This document shows positions 7,556 to 16,714 of a stretch of 64,000 nucleotides of DNA, piece by piece. Below the pieces are notes generated by a model. That model saw only the letters and a list, made by a program, of their open reading frames with translations, was not told the origin of the DNA and did no database searches. The position numbers were made by a program, and so were the translations under genes. Numbering within the stretch: the first letter of the stretch is position 1; each line of letters opens with the position of its first letter. Source of the stretch: an uncultured Vampirovibrio sp. (GTDB lineage: Bacteria > Cyanobacteriota > Vampirovibrionia > Gastranaerophilales > Gastranaerophilaceae); NCBI GenBank assembly GCA_910577515.1, contig CAJTLW010000007.1:58193-122192 (forward strand). The letters are read 5' to 3'.

Positions 7556-10282
7556 CTAAAACTTAATCATCTTTATTATTATCTTTCCATCAGTACCGTT
7601 TCCACCCCTGTTTGGATTGCTTAATACATTGCCTGTAGCAATGGAGCCTGAAATTTCTCTTATTGCAGCACCTCCGCCACCTCCGCCAAACCCTGTTGCA
7701 GATGCACCTCTGCTGTTATCACCGGTATCTTGAACACCTCCTGCCCCGCCTGTGCCAAATGTGTTTAAGCTGCCTCCGTTACCGCCGCTTGAATTTTCAG
7801 GCGTGCTTCCTGCAGCACCCTTTGTGCAGTATACATCTCTTTTCGTATAATCAGCATTGTCATACGTGCAAATTTTCGTATTCGGTACACTTCCTCCTAC
7901 ACCATTTGCCAATGTATTATTTTTAAATGAAGGGCTAACACCCGCATTACCACCCCGCACCCTTAATTCACCGGATGCACCGCTGCCAAATACCGTATCT
8001 CCGCCTTTTAGAGCTGAAAATATTTTATTATCGGCAACATAGGCGCCTCCTCCGCCCTTGCCTATTCTGACACTTATGGGCATTCCTGATATTCCGCTCA
8101 CAGAATAGGTCATAGCACTTCCTGCAGCACCTCCTCCGCCAGAACCTGTTTCAGCACGCTTATACATATTTGCAACAGTATCCCAATATAAATTCCAGCT
8201 TAACCTTGCATATCCACCTGAACCCTTGCCGCCATTATGAAGACCATATCCGCCTCCGCCTCCGCAACCATATCCTGATGCATCACCACCAACAGGGCTG
8301 CTCTTTGTGCCGCCTTTCCCCGGAGTACATGTGAACCAGGGGGTAGTTGCAACACCACCATCGCCCCCAATATTTGAGCTTGACCTTTTGCCGGTGCTAC
8401 GCAAAAAACCATTTTTTACTATATCATCAAATGGCGCTATGCCGTTAGTGATATGCCCGCAATAAGAACAAAACGGCTGCTGTAATGACGCTTCGCTTGA
8501 ACAACCCGGAAGTGCTGTCCACCCACCTCCTTCGTCAACTCCCGTTCTTAATAATCTTATGCCGTTTTTATCATTTATATAGCTTTCTTTCCCAAAATAT
8601 TTTGCAATTTCTTCTTTCCAGAATACATTTGTTACAAATTCAGGTTGCTCTATGCTTTTATCCGAAGCTATTTTGCCTGCGACAACTCCCTCACCCGGCA
8701 AGCCTATGCCTATTGTTAACATATCTTTTGGAGATACTTTTACAGTCTGCAGCGGGACAATAGCTGCAGCCCCGCCTCCGCCACCTCCAAAGCCGTAATC
8801 AAGATATGTCAGACGAATGGCGCCGTTTAAACCGTTACCTCCAACCTTATGATTAGCTGCAACAACAGGGTCGCCTGTATATTGCCCGCCATTCCCGCCA
8901 TTACAATAATTTGCACCAAAAATCGTATTTATCGTACCACCAATATTGTTGATGCCATTTGCTCCACCTATTCCACCTGTTCCTGGTAAACCAGCATAAA
9001 TATTATCCAACCCGCCGCCAACACCGCCGCCCGTGCCACCTCCGCCCCCGCCGCCAGCTACTGTTCTATCAAGACAATATTCTCTGCCGGTTGCCATTAG
9101 CCAACTGGCACCACCACCTCCGCCCGGCGCATTCAAATAAATTCCTGAACCTATAACAATTTGTGAAGCTGCACCACCACCTCCGCCTCCGCCTGCATGG
9201 CCGCAATAATGCCAGTGAGCAAGGCCGCCTGCACCACCTGCCGGTTGCCCGCCATTTCCACCAGAAGTATATATAAGAGGAGAATCATAACCGGATAAAA
9301 CAGGAAGTTTAACCCCATCTGCAACGCCCTTACCGCCATTTCCACCAATTAAAGCTTTTGTTTCCAGTTTTCCTGATGTAGCAGGATATCTTGCATGTCC
9401 GCCGCTATTAGGTTCACTGCCTCCTGCATCATTGGCGCCTTTACCGCCACCTCCGCCACCTCCGCCACCATAGGCTTGCCCATTTTGCCCGTAACCTGCC
9501 CTATATACCCCGCCGCCTCCGCCTCCGCCACCACCGATATAATAGGTAAACGAAGATGCATTAGCAAAATTAAGCAATTCGTTTAAAACATACCCACCCG
9601 TGCCGCCGCCATAACCCTTGCCGTAAAAATCCGGACCAATAGGCGCATATATGCTACCGGATGATGCGCCTCCACCTCCGCCTCCACCACAGGCTGATGC
9701 CAGAATATTTCTGTTCTTTGCAGCTTCAGGAATTGCCCATGTTCCTTTTCCCGTAGAATTTACCGTTATTGTATCATTTACTGTTTTATTTGTTATACCA
9801 CCATTTCCACTTGTTATAAAAGTTTGGGTTTTTACTGTCTGACCGCCGGCGCCACCTCCCGCACCACCCGAAATCAATGTAACTTCAAGCTTATCTACCA
9901 TATCAGGAACAGTGAAGGTGTGACTGCCTACAGTTGTAAATTCCGTATATCCTGCAGTAGCTGCTGTTCCCCCGCCTCCGCCTGCGCTTACAAGTGTCAC
10001 CATCATGGGCGCATTATATCCGCTTGGCACAACAAACTCTGTTTCGCAAAATACACTGCCGTCTGATGCTGTCATTTCCGTACCGCCGTTGTTTAAACAG
10101 TCCTGATACGTAATTTCTTTAGTTATAAGGTCTTTGTTGGTTACATCAAAACTGCCCTTAATTTCTATATTTTCACTCATCTTTCTTGTCATTACAGGGG
10201 CAAGCGCTGCAAGCAACAATGATGCCACCAGTAATGCCATTAACATTTCAACAAGAGAAAAGGCTTTGGGTTTATTTTTCAT
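7556..10282 (-). CDS. Very large glycine-rich prepilin-like surface protein
   Basis: 908 residues from the ATG at 10282, chosen because AGGA lies about 9 bases upstream; a longer frame to 10333 lacks a site. The N-terminus is a class III prepilin signal: MKNKPKA then FSLVEMLMALL, with cleavage expected before F and Glu at mature position 5, followed by a single hydrophobic helix. Most of the remainder is glycine-rich with many GGGGGG runs, aromatic residues and asparagine, interleaved with VTLISGG-type beta segments preceded by FTVPDMVDKLEV. That arrangement resembles glycine-rich adhesin domains of phage tail tips and fimbrial proteins. Typical pilins have 120-200 residues, so this could be a tip adhesin or minor pilin. 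Scattered cysteines suggest disulfides. Export by the pilus machinery at 12.9-19.9 kb is inferred. Confidence 0.85.
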   Translation of the reverse strand: MKNKPKAFSLVEMLMALLVASLLLAALAPVMTRKMSENIEIKGSFDVTNKDLITKEITYQDCLNNGGTEMTASDGSVFCETEFVVPSGYNAPMMVTLVSAGGGGGTAATAGYTEFTTVGSHTFTVPDMVDKLEVTLISGGAGGGAGGQTVKTQTFITSGNGGITNKTVNDTITVNSTGKGTWAIPEAAKNRNILASACGGGGGGGASSGSIYAPIGPDFYGKGYGGGTGGYVLNELLNFANASSFTYYIGGGGGGGGGVYRAGYGQNGQAYGGGGGGGGGKGANDAGGSEPNSGGHARYPATSGKLETKALIGGNGGKGVADGVKLPVLSGYDSPLIYTSGGNGGQPAGGAGGLAHWHYCGHAGGGGGGGAASQIVIGSGIYLNAPGGGGGASWLMATGREYCLDRTVAGGGGGGGTGGGVGGGLDNIYAGLPGTGGIGGANGINNIGGTINTIFGANYCNGGNGGQYTGDPVVAANHKVGGNGLNGAIRLTYLDYGFGGGGGGAAAIVPLQTVKVSPKDMLTIGIGLPGEGVVAGKIASDKSIEQPEFVTNVFWKEEIAKYFGKESYINDKNGIRLLRTGVDEGGGWTALPGCSSEASLQQPFCSYCGHITNGIAPFDDIVKNGFLRSTGKRSSSNIGGDGGVATTPWFTCTPGKGGTKSSPVGGDASGYGCGGGGGYGLHNGGKGSGGYARLSWNLYWDTVANMYKRAETGSGGGGAAGSAMTYSVSGISGMPISVRIGKGGGGAYVADNKIFSALKGGDTVFGSGASGELRVRGGNAGVSPSFKNNTLANGVGGSVPNTKICTYDNADYTKRDVYCTKGAAGSTPENSSGGNGGSLNTFGTGGAGGVQDTGDNSRGASATGFGGGGGGAAIREISGSIATGNVLSNPNRGGNGTDGKIIIKMIKF

Positions 10283-10408
10283 AATATTTTTCCTTTGTAA
10301 ATATATTGTCACATTGGGTGATTTATAATTCATTTTGAAAATTATACAATATTATGTAATGTATAAATTTCATGCTAGCATAATTTGCCCGCATGTCAAC
10401 AAAAAATT

Positions 10409-10414
10409 TAAAAT
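10409..10414 (+). promoter_or_regulatory. -10 element 6 bases before the small HTH gene
   Basis: TAAAAT ends 6 bases before the ATG at 10421, and TTGCCC lies 18 bases upstream of it as a possible -35. No ribosome binding site is seen, so the transcript is probably leaderless. Confidence 0.4.
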
Positions 10415-10420
10415 GAAAAA

Positions 10421-10636
10421 ATGGACGTTAGCAGAACTATAAAAATATTTGCAGCACAGGAAAACATAAGCGTCGCAGAGCTTGTAAGACGTTTTGCAAA
10501 GTATTCGGGCAAAGAATATTCTACCCAATCTTTTTCAAACAGGCTCAGAAACGGCACTGTGCATTTTAACGAGGTAGAACAAATCGCTACCATGCTTGGG
10601 TATAAAATAAAATTTGAAAAAAACGAAGATAAATAA
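10421..10636 (+). CDS. Small helix-turn-helix protein
   Basis: 71 residues. The pattern of ISVAELVRRFAKYSG, then YSTQSFSNRLRNGTVHFNE, then VEQIATMLGYKIKFEK matches a compact lambda-repressor/XRE-like helix-turn-helix domain with nothing else attached. Such proteins bind DNA as dimers or act as accessory regulators. It is divergent from the giant prepilin gene, with about 140 bases between their starts, so regulation of that gene is possible but unproven. A -10 element directly upstream predicts a leaderless mRNA. It is followed by a strong bidirectional terminator. The family call rests on helix pattern only. Confidence 0.65.
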   Translation: MDVSRTIKIFAAQENISVAELVRRFAKYSGKEYSTQSFSNRLRNGTVHFNEVEQIATMLGYKIKFEKNEDK

Positions 10637-10664
10637 ATTCGGTTCAAATTTTTGGATATTTTAA

Positions 10665-10700
10665 AAATACCTTCCCTTAATAAAAGGAAGGTATTTTTTT
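10665..10700. terminator. Bidirectional terminator
   Basis: AATACCTTCC and GGAAGGTATT form a 10-bp stem with A- and T-runs on both sides. It serves the HTH gene (+) and tpiA (-). Confidence 0.85.
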
Positions 10701-10727
10701 AATCAATAGCATTTATTAATTAAGTTT

Positions 10728-11516
10728 TTATTTTGCCATTGCACCTTTAACGATATCTGCAAAGCTATCAGCTTTTAAGCTAGCGCCGCCAACAAGCGCA
10801 CCGTCGATATCTGATTGTGCCATTTGTTCAACAATGGTTTCCGGTTTAACAGAACCGCCGTATAAAATTCTGATAGCATCAGCGGCTTCTTTTCCTGCTT
10901 CTTTTTCAACAACGCTTCTGATGTGTTTAATTACTCTGTTTGCTTCAGTTGAATCGCAAGTTTTGCCTGTACCGATTGCCCAAATAGGTTCATAAGCTAT
11001 AACAGATTTTGCAACTTCTTCAGCTGATAAGCCTTTAAGAGCTTCTGTGATTTGTTTTGCAATATGGCTATCTGTAACACCTTGTTCTCTTTGTTCCAAA
11101 GTTTCACCACAGCAAATGATAGGAATAATTCCGTTATCTAAAATAACTTTAGCTTTTTTATTAATCATTTCATCTGTTTCACCAAAGTATTGACGGCGTT
11201 CAGAGTGACCGATTATAATATAAGAAACTTCAAAATCTTTTAACATATCAATTGAAATTTCACCGGTGAAAGCACCTTTTGGTTCAAAATAAACATTTTG
11301 CGCTGCAAGTTTAACCCTATTGCAGCCGCAGCCACAATGGCATAATTCTTCATTTACAGCAGCTAAAGACGTAAACACTGGTGCAACAACGATTTCAGGT
11401 AATTTATCTGCATCAAATTCCTTAACTTTTTCTTTTATTCCTTTAATTAATTCTTTTGACTGCACACTATTGTTGTGCATTTTCCAGTTTCCTGCAATAA
11501 TCGGTTTTCTTGTCAT
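10728..11516 (-). CDS. tpiA: Triosephosphate isomerase with a cysteine-rich insertion
   Basis: 262 residues from the ATG at 11516, which has AAGGAG a few bases upstream and the family start TRKPIIAGNWKMH; a longer frame upstream has no support. The enzyme interconverts dihydroxyacetone phosphate and glyceraldehyde 3-phosphate in glycolysis. Catalytic Lys is in NWKMH (about 12), His in IIGHSERR (about 106) and Glu in AYEPIWAIGTG. An unusual feature is CHCGCGC at about residues 59-65, in the loop before the AAQNVYF strand; standard enzymes have a short cysteine-free turn there. It could bind metal or sense redox state. It is divergent from bioA. Confidence 0.95.
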   Translation of the reverse strand: MTRKPIIAGNWKMHNNSVQSKELIKGIKEKVKEFDADKLPEIVVAPVFTSLAAVNEELCHCGCGCNRVKLAAQNVYFEPKGAFTGEISIDMLKDFEVSYIIIGHSERRQYFGETDEMINKKAKVILDNGIIPIICCGETLEQREQGVTDSHIAKQITEALKGLSAEEVAKSVIAYEPIWAIGTGKTCDSTEANRVIKHIRSVVEKEAGKEAADAIRILYGGSVKPETIVEQMAQSDIDGALVGGASLKADSFADIVKGAMAK

Positions 11517-11598
11517 AATAAAACTCCTTAAATTTTTCTTCACTCTACAAAGCATCTTTATAGTAACATGAAAATATAAATCAGAGGAGGAATTTTTT

Positions 11599-12849
11599 AT
11601 GGAAATATGGCATCCTTTCACGCAACACGGGTTAAATGAACCAATTATAGAGATAGAAACATCCAATGATGAATTTTTAATAACAAAATCAGGAGAGAAG
11701 ATAATCGATGGCATTTCATCTTGGTGGGTAAACACTTTGGGGCATAAACACCCTTATATCGCTGATGCCATAAAAAAAGAGGCTGAGAAACTACACCAGA
11801 TAATCTTTGCAGGCTTTACCCACAAGCCGGCGCTAGATGTTGCTGAACGTTTAGGCAAATTTCTGCCCGATAATTTCAGCCATGTATTTTTCTCTGATTC
11901 AGGCTCTACAAGTGTTGAAGTGGCGCTGAAAATGGCTGTAGGATATCATTACAATAAAGGAGAAAACCGCCCCATAGTTGTTGCAATGGAACATTCTTAC
12001 CACGGTGATACCTTTGGAGGAATGTCATCGGGCGCAAGAAGCGTCTTTAATGAACCATATACAAAAATGTTATTTGAGGTAGAAAGAATTCCATACCCTG
12101 CACCAGGGAAAGAAAAAGAAACTATTAAACATTATAAAAATCTGCTTGAAGCAAAAGGAGATAAAATAGGCGCTATAATCCTTGAACCCCTTGTTTTAGG
12201 CTCAGGCGGAATGTTTTTTTATCCACCATATATAATTGATGAACTATATAAATTATCAAAAGAACACGGCGTTATTTTTGCCCTGGATGAAGTAATGACA
12301 GGTTTTGGCAGAACAGGAACAATGTTTGCTTTCAATCAAACAAACATCATTCCCGATATAATCTGCCTTTCAAAAGGTTTAACAGGAGGCTCAATTCCTC
12401 TTGCTGCAACGGTATGCACGAAAGAAATATATAATGCTTATTTATCAAAAGATAAAGCTAAAATGTTTTTCCATTCTTCAAGCTATACAGCAAACCCGAT
12501 TGCCTGTGCTGCGGCATGTGCAAATCTTGAAATATGGCAAGAAAAGGATGTTTTAGCAGATGTTAAAAGAATAAATGAATTTTATCAAACACAAATTGAA
12601 AGATTTAAAAACCTCGGGTGTAAAAACGTACGGATTTTAGGAGATATTTTTGCCTATGAAGTAGCACACGCAGGAAATGATTATGTTTCAAACACAGGAG
12701 TAAAACTTTATGAATATTATAGAAAAAACGGTGTATTATTGCGTCCGCTCGGTAATACCGTCTATGTAATGCCGCCTTATTGCATCAAAGAAGAAAGTTT
12801 GAATAAGATTTTTGATGTTATGGAAAAAGGTATAAAGGAAGTTTTATAA
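11599..12849 (+). CDS. bioA: Adenosylmethionine-8-amino-7-oxononanoate aminotransferase
   Basis: 416 residues, class III PLP aminotransferase of biotin synthesis, converting KAPA to DAPA with SAM as amino donor. The start has a strong AGGAGG upstream. BioA hallmarks: SSWWVNTLGHKHPYI near the N-terminus, MEHSYHGDTFGGMSSGAR, DEVMTGFGRTG, and the PLP lysine in LSKGLTGGSIPL. No other biotin synthesis gene is adjacent; bio genes may be scattered, while birA lies at 57 kb. A terminator follows. The WW motif and overall similarity favour BioA over ornithine or GABA aminotransferases. Confidence 0.92.
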   Translation: MEIWHPFTQHGLNEPIIEIETSNDEFLITKSGEKIIDGISSWWVNTLGHKHPYIADAIKKEAEKLHQIIFAGFTHKPALDVAERLGKFLPDNFSHVFFSDSGSTSVEVALKMAVGYHYNKGENRPIVVAMEHSYHGDTFGGMSSGARSVFNEPYTKMLFEVERIPYPAPGKEKETIKHYKNLLEAKGDKIGAIILEPLVLGSGGMFFYPPYIIDELYKLSKEHGVIFALDEVMTGFGRTGTMFAFNQTNIIPDIICLSKGLTGGSIPLAATVCTKEIYNAYLSKDKAKMFFHSSSYTANPIACAAACANLEIWQEKDVLADVKRINEFYQTQIERFKNLGCKNVRILGDIFAYEVAHAGNDYVSNTGVKLYEYYRKNGVLLRPLGNTVYVMPPYCIKEESLNKIFDVMEKGIKEVL

Positions 12850-12873
12850 TAAAACAAGATAAAATAGACATTT

Positions 12874-12900
12874 AAAAAGCCCCTAAAACAAGGGGCTTTA
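12874..12900. terminator. Bidirectional terminator between bioA and pilC
   Basis: AAAGCCCCT (12876-12884) pairs with AGGGGCTTT (12891-12899), with A- and T-runs flanking. Confidence 0.85.
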
Positions 12901-12918
12901 AATTTATCTTTATTTTCC

Positions 12919-14136
12919 TTACTGTTGGTATGCTGCAAACAACGGCATATATAATGACAGTGCGAGGAATAATACGATACCACCGATAAAGATTAACAAA
13001 GCAGGCTCAACCAGTTTTGTAAATTTATCAATAATATCATCTAATTTTCTATCAATAAATGTTGTACAGTGGTATAACATCTCGCCTAAACGACCTGATT
13101 GCTCACCGGTTGCAATCATAAACAACATCATATTCGGAATTTGCTTTGTACTTCTTAAAGCAATTGAAAGGTGAATACCTTGTTGAACCTTTGAAGCAGC
13201 ACTTAAGATTGCTTGTTTTAAAATAACATTATCCATCGTTAAGTTTGACAAATACAAACAATCTACAACAGGAATACCTGCATCGTATGCAACCTGCAAT
13301 ACAGCAAGGAAGTTTGAAAAGTTTGCAAACCTCATCAAATCTGATAACAAAGGTATTTTCAAAATATATCTGTCTATTACTTTTCTTGTAGATTCAGTTG
13401 TAAATAATTTTCTAACACCCCAAACAAGAAGAATTAGGCCACCTATAGGCACAAACCAGAATTTACGCATAAAGTTTCCAAGACCTATACAAAGCCTTGT
13501 TGCAAGCGGCAATTCCCTATCCAGAGCATCAAACATAGATTCAAAAGCGGGGAATACAAACACAAGCATGATTGTAACAACAACTGCTGCTAAAATAACA
13601 ACAAAACATGGATAAACAAGCGCGCCAACAACTTTACCCTTGATGGCATCTTGCTTTTTCAACAACTCCAACATTCTTGCAAGAGTTTTATCCAATTCTC
13701 CGGAATCTTCCCCGGCTTTAACCAAGCCGACATAGACACGTCCGAAAATACTTCTGTATTTTTCAAGAGTTTCTGCTAATGTTGAACCTGCAATAATGTT
13801 TCTTCTTAATTCATAAGCCACATCCCTTATCGCAGTAGCTTCAGCGTTATTTTCCATAAACACCAAAGTTTCGATAATAGGAATACCTGTAGCAGTCAAT
13901 ATTTGCAAGGTTGAAGTAAATTCAATCTTGTCTTTTAAAGACATCGGTTTCAGGTTAGCTTTTGCAAGCTTGATTACCTGTTCTGATGCATTTTTATTTG
14001 TTTCATCGATAATTTTTGTAGGCAGCAAGCCTTGTTTTTTAATACCCTCACGGGCGGATTTAACGTCATCGGCCTCGATTTTTCCTCTGACAATTGTTTT
14101 ATTATTTTTTAACGCTATATATGCAAATAAGGGCAT
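12919..14136 (-). CDS. pilC: Type IV pilus/type II secretion inner-membrane platform protein
   Basis: 405 residues, the usual PilC/GspF length. The N-terminal segment MPLFAYIALKNNKT is the classic opening. Two T2SSF domains follow, each with a hydrophobic region; membrane segments are near residues 170-195, 220-240 and 375-400. Motifs typical of the family include GEDSGELDKTLARM and ATGEQSGRLGEMLYH. It recruits the ATPase and transmits its motion to pilin assembly. The start overlaps the stop of the upstream ATPase gene by one base, so it is the last gene of the operon read from the PilP-like protein through secretin and ATPase. Choosing between pilus and secretion roles is not possible from this gene alone. 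Confidence 0.92.
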   Translation of the reverse strand: MPLFAYIALKNNKTIVRGKIEADDVKSAREGIKKQGLLPTKIIDETNKNASEQVIKLAKANLKPMSLKDKIEFTSTLQILTATGIPIIETLVFMENNAEATAIRDVAYELRRNIIAGSTLAETLEKYRSIFGRVYVGLVKAGEDSGELDKTLARMLELLKKQDAIKGKVVGALVYPCFVVILAAVVVTIMLVFVFPAFESMFDALDRELPLATRLCIGLGNFMRKFWFVPIGGLILLVWGVRKLFTTESTRKVIDRYILKIPLLSDLMRFANFSNFLAVLQVAYDAGIPVVDCLYLSNLTMDNVILKQAILSAASKVQQGIHLSIALRSTKQIPNMMLFMIATGEQSGRLGEMLYHCTTFIDRKLDDIIDKFTKLVEPALLIFIGGIVLFLALSLYMPLFAAYQQ

Positions 14137-16598
14137 TATTCACCAGCCAATCCTAAAATTCTAACAAATTCATCAATAGAAGTTACACCGTTTTTAATAT
14201 GGTCAATACAAGCTTTATCAAGCGTTTTCATGCCATGTTCTACAGCATATTCTTCAATTTCAACATCATGCGCACGCTGTGCTATAAGTTTTTTCAGATC
14301 ATTGTTTACAACAAGGATTTCAAGAACAGCCGTTCTTCCTTTATATCCTGTATTACCACAGAAATCACACCCTCTTGACCTGTAAATTTTATGCTTCATA
14401 AACTCTTGAATTTCAAGCGGGTCAGTCAAGATTTTCTTCGCATCTTCTAAAGTTGGCATATAAGCTTCCTTACATTCAGGACAAAGCTTTCTAACAAGCC
14501 TTTGAGCCAGAACGCCATTTAATGTTGAAGATACAAGGTAATCTTTCGCACCCATTTCAATCAGCCTTGTAACTGTTGCAGCAGCGGAGTTTGTGTGAAC
14601 AGTACTTAATACAAGGTGGCCTGTAAGCGAAGCAGAAATTGCAACTTCAAGAGTTTCAAAGTCACGAATCTCACCAACAAGGATAACGTCAGGGTCTTGT
14701 CTTAATATCGCTCTTAATGAAGAAGCAAAAGTAATTCCTGCTTTCGGGTTAACTGCAGATTGGTTAACACCTTCAAGCTTAATTTCAACAGGATCCTCAA
14801 TTGTTGTAATATTTACATCTTCTTTGTTTAAAGATTTCAACAAAGCATATAAAGTGGTTGTTTTACCAGAACCGGTAGGGCCTGAGGTTAAAAGAATGCC
14901 GTTTGGAGCAGAAATTAAATATCTAATTTTTTCGATATCTTCTTTAGATGCACCATCAATTTGAATATCATTTCCCATACCTTCCATAGATGTCACAGCA
15001 GGAGCTAAAACCCTGATAACCATCTTTTCTCTGCCATTAACCGGAAGAGTGTTAATACGGAAGTCAAACTGCATTTTTTTATATTTAATAGTAAAGCTAC
15101 CGTCTTGTGCGCGCCTGTGTTCTGCAATATTCATACGCGCCAATACTTTAAACCTTGAAATAACAGAGCTTTCAACCTTTTGAGGTATTTTTAACATCTC
15201 TTTTAAGGCACCGTCCACCCTGTATCTTACAACATATCCGTTGCTTCTAGGTTCAATGTGAATATCTGATGCCTTTTGGTCAATTGCAGATGTTATAATT
15301 TTATTTGCAAACTTTGATACTGTACCCGTGGTATCCTGAATTTCTTTTTCAACTTGTTCCCAAAGAGTATCTTCGTTTGTAACGTCAAGTTTTTCTTTTT
15401 CAATTTGTTCTAAGATTTTATCTGTTTCTTGCTTATCAGTTTGATAATAAGTTTGAACAAAATTTTCATACTCAAAGTGAGTAATCATCATAATTGTAGG
15501 CTTCAAGCCTGTTTGATATACAATTTCATCAATTACTCTTGTATCTTTAGGATTAACCATACCAACAACAAGAGTTTTATCAGTCATAGACAAAGGAATA
15601 ACTCTGTTCACGCGAACAAAATCTTCAGGCAGAACAGAAATTGCCGTAGGAAGCGCTCTCAATTGGTCGGCCGAAGCTAATTTTAACCCCATTTGGGCGC
15701 CAAGAGCTTCCTTTAATTGCTTAATTGTAACAAAACCTAATTTTACAAGAACAGAACCCAAAGGAACATCTAACACTTTTGCTTCTGCAAGAGCAATTGT
15801 TAACTGCTTTTCGTTTAAAAGCCCTTCTTCCATCAAGATTTCACCGATTTTTTTGCTCTTTGGAGATTTAACCGCACTAATCGGCTTAATTTGTTTATTC
15901 ATTTTGCCAATAGCAGCAGGATTTACTTTATGCTGCCCTTGGGGCTGTTGCTGGGGCTGCCTTACAGGCTCTTTTTTTACAGGCTTTTGAACAGGTGTCT
16001 GTATTTCCTCATCATCTTCAATAGTTAAATCAGGTTCATCGCCAAGCGGCTTTGGCTGAATAATTTTTTGAACAGGAGTAACTGCAGCATTTTGGGGTGG
16101 CAGTTGAGTCATTGAAGATTGACTTGATGGAGCTGTCATTGAAATATCAACATCATCAAGAGAAATGTCAACATCAGCTATAGAAGAAGATTCATCTATA
16201 GACAAAATTCTGTCTTCCTGAATATCTTGCAAAACTCCATTATTAGCATCAGGAAGAGCGTCAATATCAATATGTCCTGCTCTTTCAGAAGCCATATCTG
16301 ATGAACTTGCAAGCTTTACATTTCCATATTTAGAATTAAAAATCTTAAGAAAATCATTAAACAAAATCTCAAAATTGGTTTCAGAAAGAAAAATAAATTC
16401 AATTCTTGTATCAAAAACCGTTTTAATATATTCGCTAATCTTTGCTTTATTAGATGCTGCAGAAACTGCTACAAAAAAAGCGTCACCTTGCATATTAATG
16501 GGAACAAATGAGAGTTCTCTTGCAACGGCTAATTCAAAATGATTAGCATAATCAAAATTAATTTTGTTAATAAGTTTTACTAATAATTCGTTTTTCAT
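14136..16598 (-). CDS. pilB: Type IV pilus assembly/type II secretion ATPase
   Basis: 820 residues, longer than the usual 560-570 because of an extended N-terminal region. About residues 1-90 form a first small domain. A low-complexity acidic and proline/glutamine-rich linker (about 110-240) follows, then a MshEN-type domain beginning IGEILMEEGLLNEKQL. The C-terminal motor has Walker A GPTGSGKTTTLY, the Asp box and Walker B VILVGEIRDFETLEVA, and a four-cysteine zinc site (CPECKEAY, then CDFCGNTGYKG). It drives pilin polymerisation in the cytoplasm. It overlaps pilC by one base. The long linker could be a regulatory tether, since MshEN domains in relatives bind cyclic di-GMP. A hairpin separates it from the secretin gene. 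Confidence 0.93.
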   Translation of the reverse strand: MKNELLVKLINKINFDYANHFELAVARELSFVPINMQGDAFFVAVSAASNKAKISEYIKTVFDTRIEFIFLSETNFEILFNDFLKIFNSKYGNVKLASSSDMASERAGHIDIDALPDANNGVLQDIQEDRILSIDESSSIADVDISLDDVDISMTAPSSQSSMTQLPPQNAAVTPVQKIIQPKPLGDEPDLTIEDDEEIQTPVQKPVKKEPVRQPQQQPQGQHKVNPAAIGKMNKQIKPISAVKSPKSKKIGEILMEEGLLNEKQLTIALAEAKVLDVPLGSVLVKLGFVTIKQLKEALGAQMGLKLASADQLRALPTAISVLPEDFVRVNRVIPLSMTDKTLVVGMVNPKDTRVIDEIVYQTGLKPTIMMITHFEYENFVQTYYQTDKQETDKILEQIEKEKLDVTNEDTLWEQVEKEIQDTTGTVSKFANKIITSAIDQKASDIHIEPRSNGYVVRYRVDGALKEMLKIPQKVESSVISRFKVLARMNIAEHRRAQDGSFTIKYKKMQFDFRINTLPVNGREKMVIRVLAPAVTSMEGMGNDIQIDGASKEDIEKIRYLISAPNGILLTSGPTGSGKTTTLYALLKSLNKEDVNITTIEDPVEIKLEGVNQSAVNPKAGITFASSLRAILRQDPDVILVGEIRDFETLEVAISASLTGHLVLSTVHTNSAAATVTRLIEMGAKDYLVSSTLNGVLAQRLVRKLCPECKEAYMPTLEDAKKILTDPLEIQEFMKHKIYRSRGCDFCGNTGYKGRTAVLEILVVNNDLKKLIAQRAHDVEIEEYAVEHGMKTLDKACIDHIKNGVTSIDEFVRILGLAGE

Positions 16599-16645
16599 AA
16601 GATTTGTTATACTTCATAAATTAAATATCGGGGGGTTTATTTATA

Positions 16646-16687
16646 TATGACAGGGCAAATATAATTTCTACATAAACCCTGTCATAC
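16646..16687 (-). other. Intercistronic hairpin between secretin and ATPase genes
   Basis: ATGACAGGG (16648-16656) pairs with CCCTGTCAT (16677-16685). There is no good T-run on the operon strand, so it may be an mRNA stability or processing element, or a weak attenuator, rather than a full terminator. Confidence 0.5.
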
Positions 16688-16714
16688 ATTTTTCAAAAGT
16701 TGCTTTCCTTTAGA

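Noticed and set aside
7663..9842. Multiple long frames opposite the glycine-rich gene
   Set aside because: Glycine codons GGN on one strand give stop-poor complementary frames; their translations are Pro/His/Leu-rich and lack ribosome sites.
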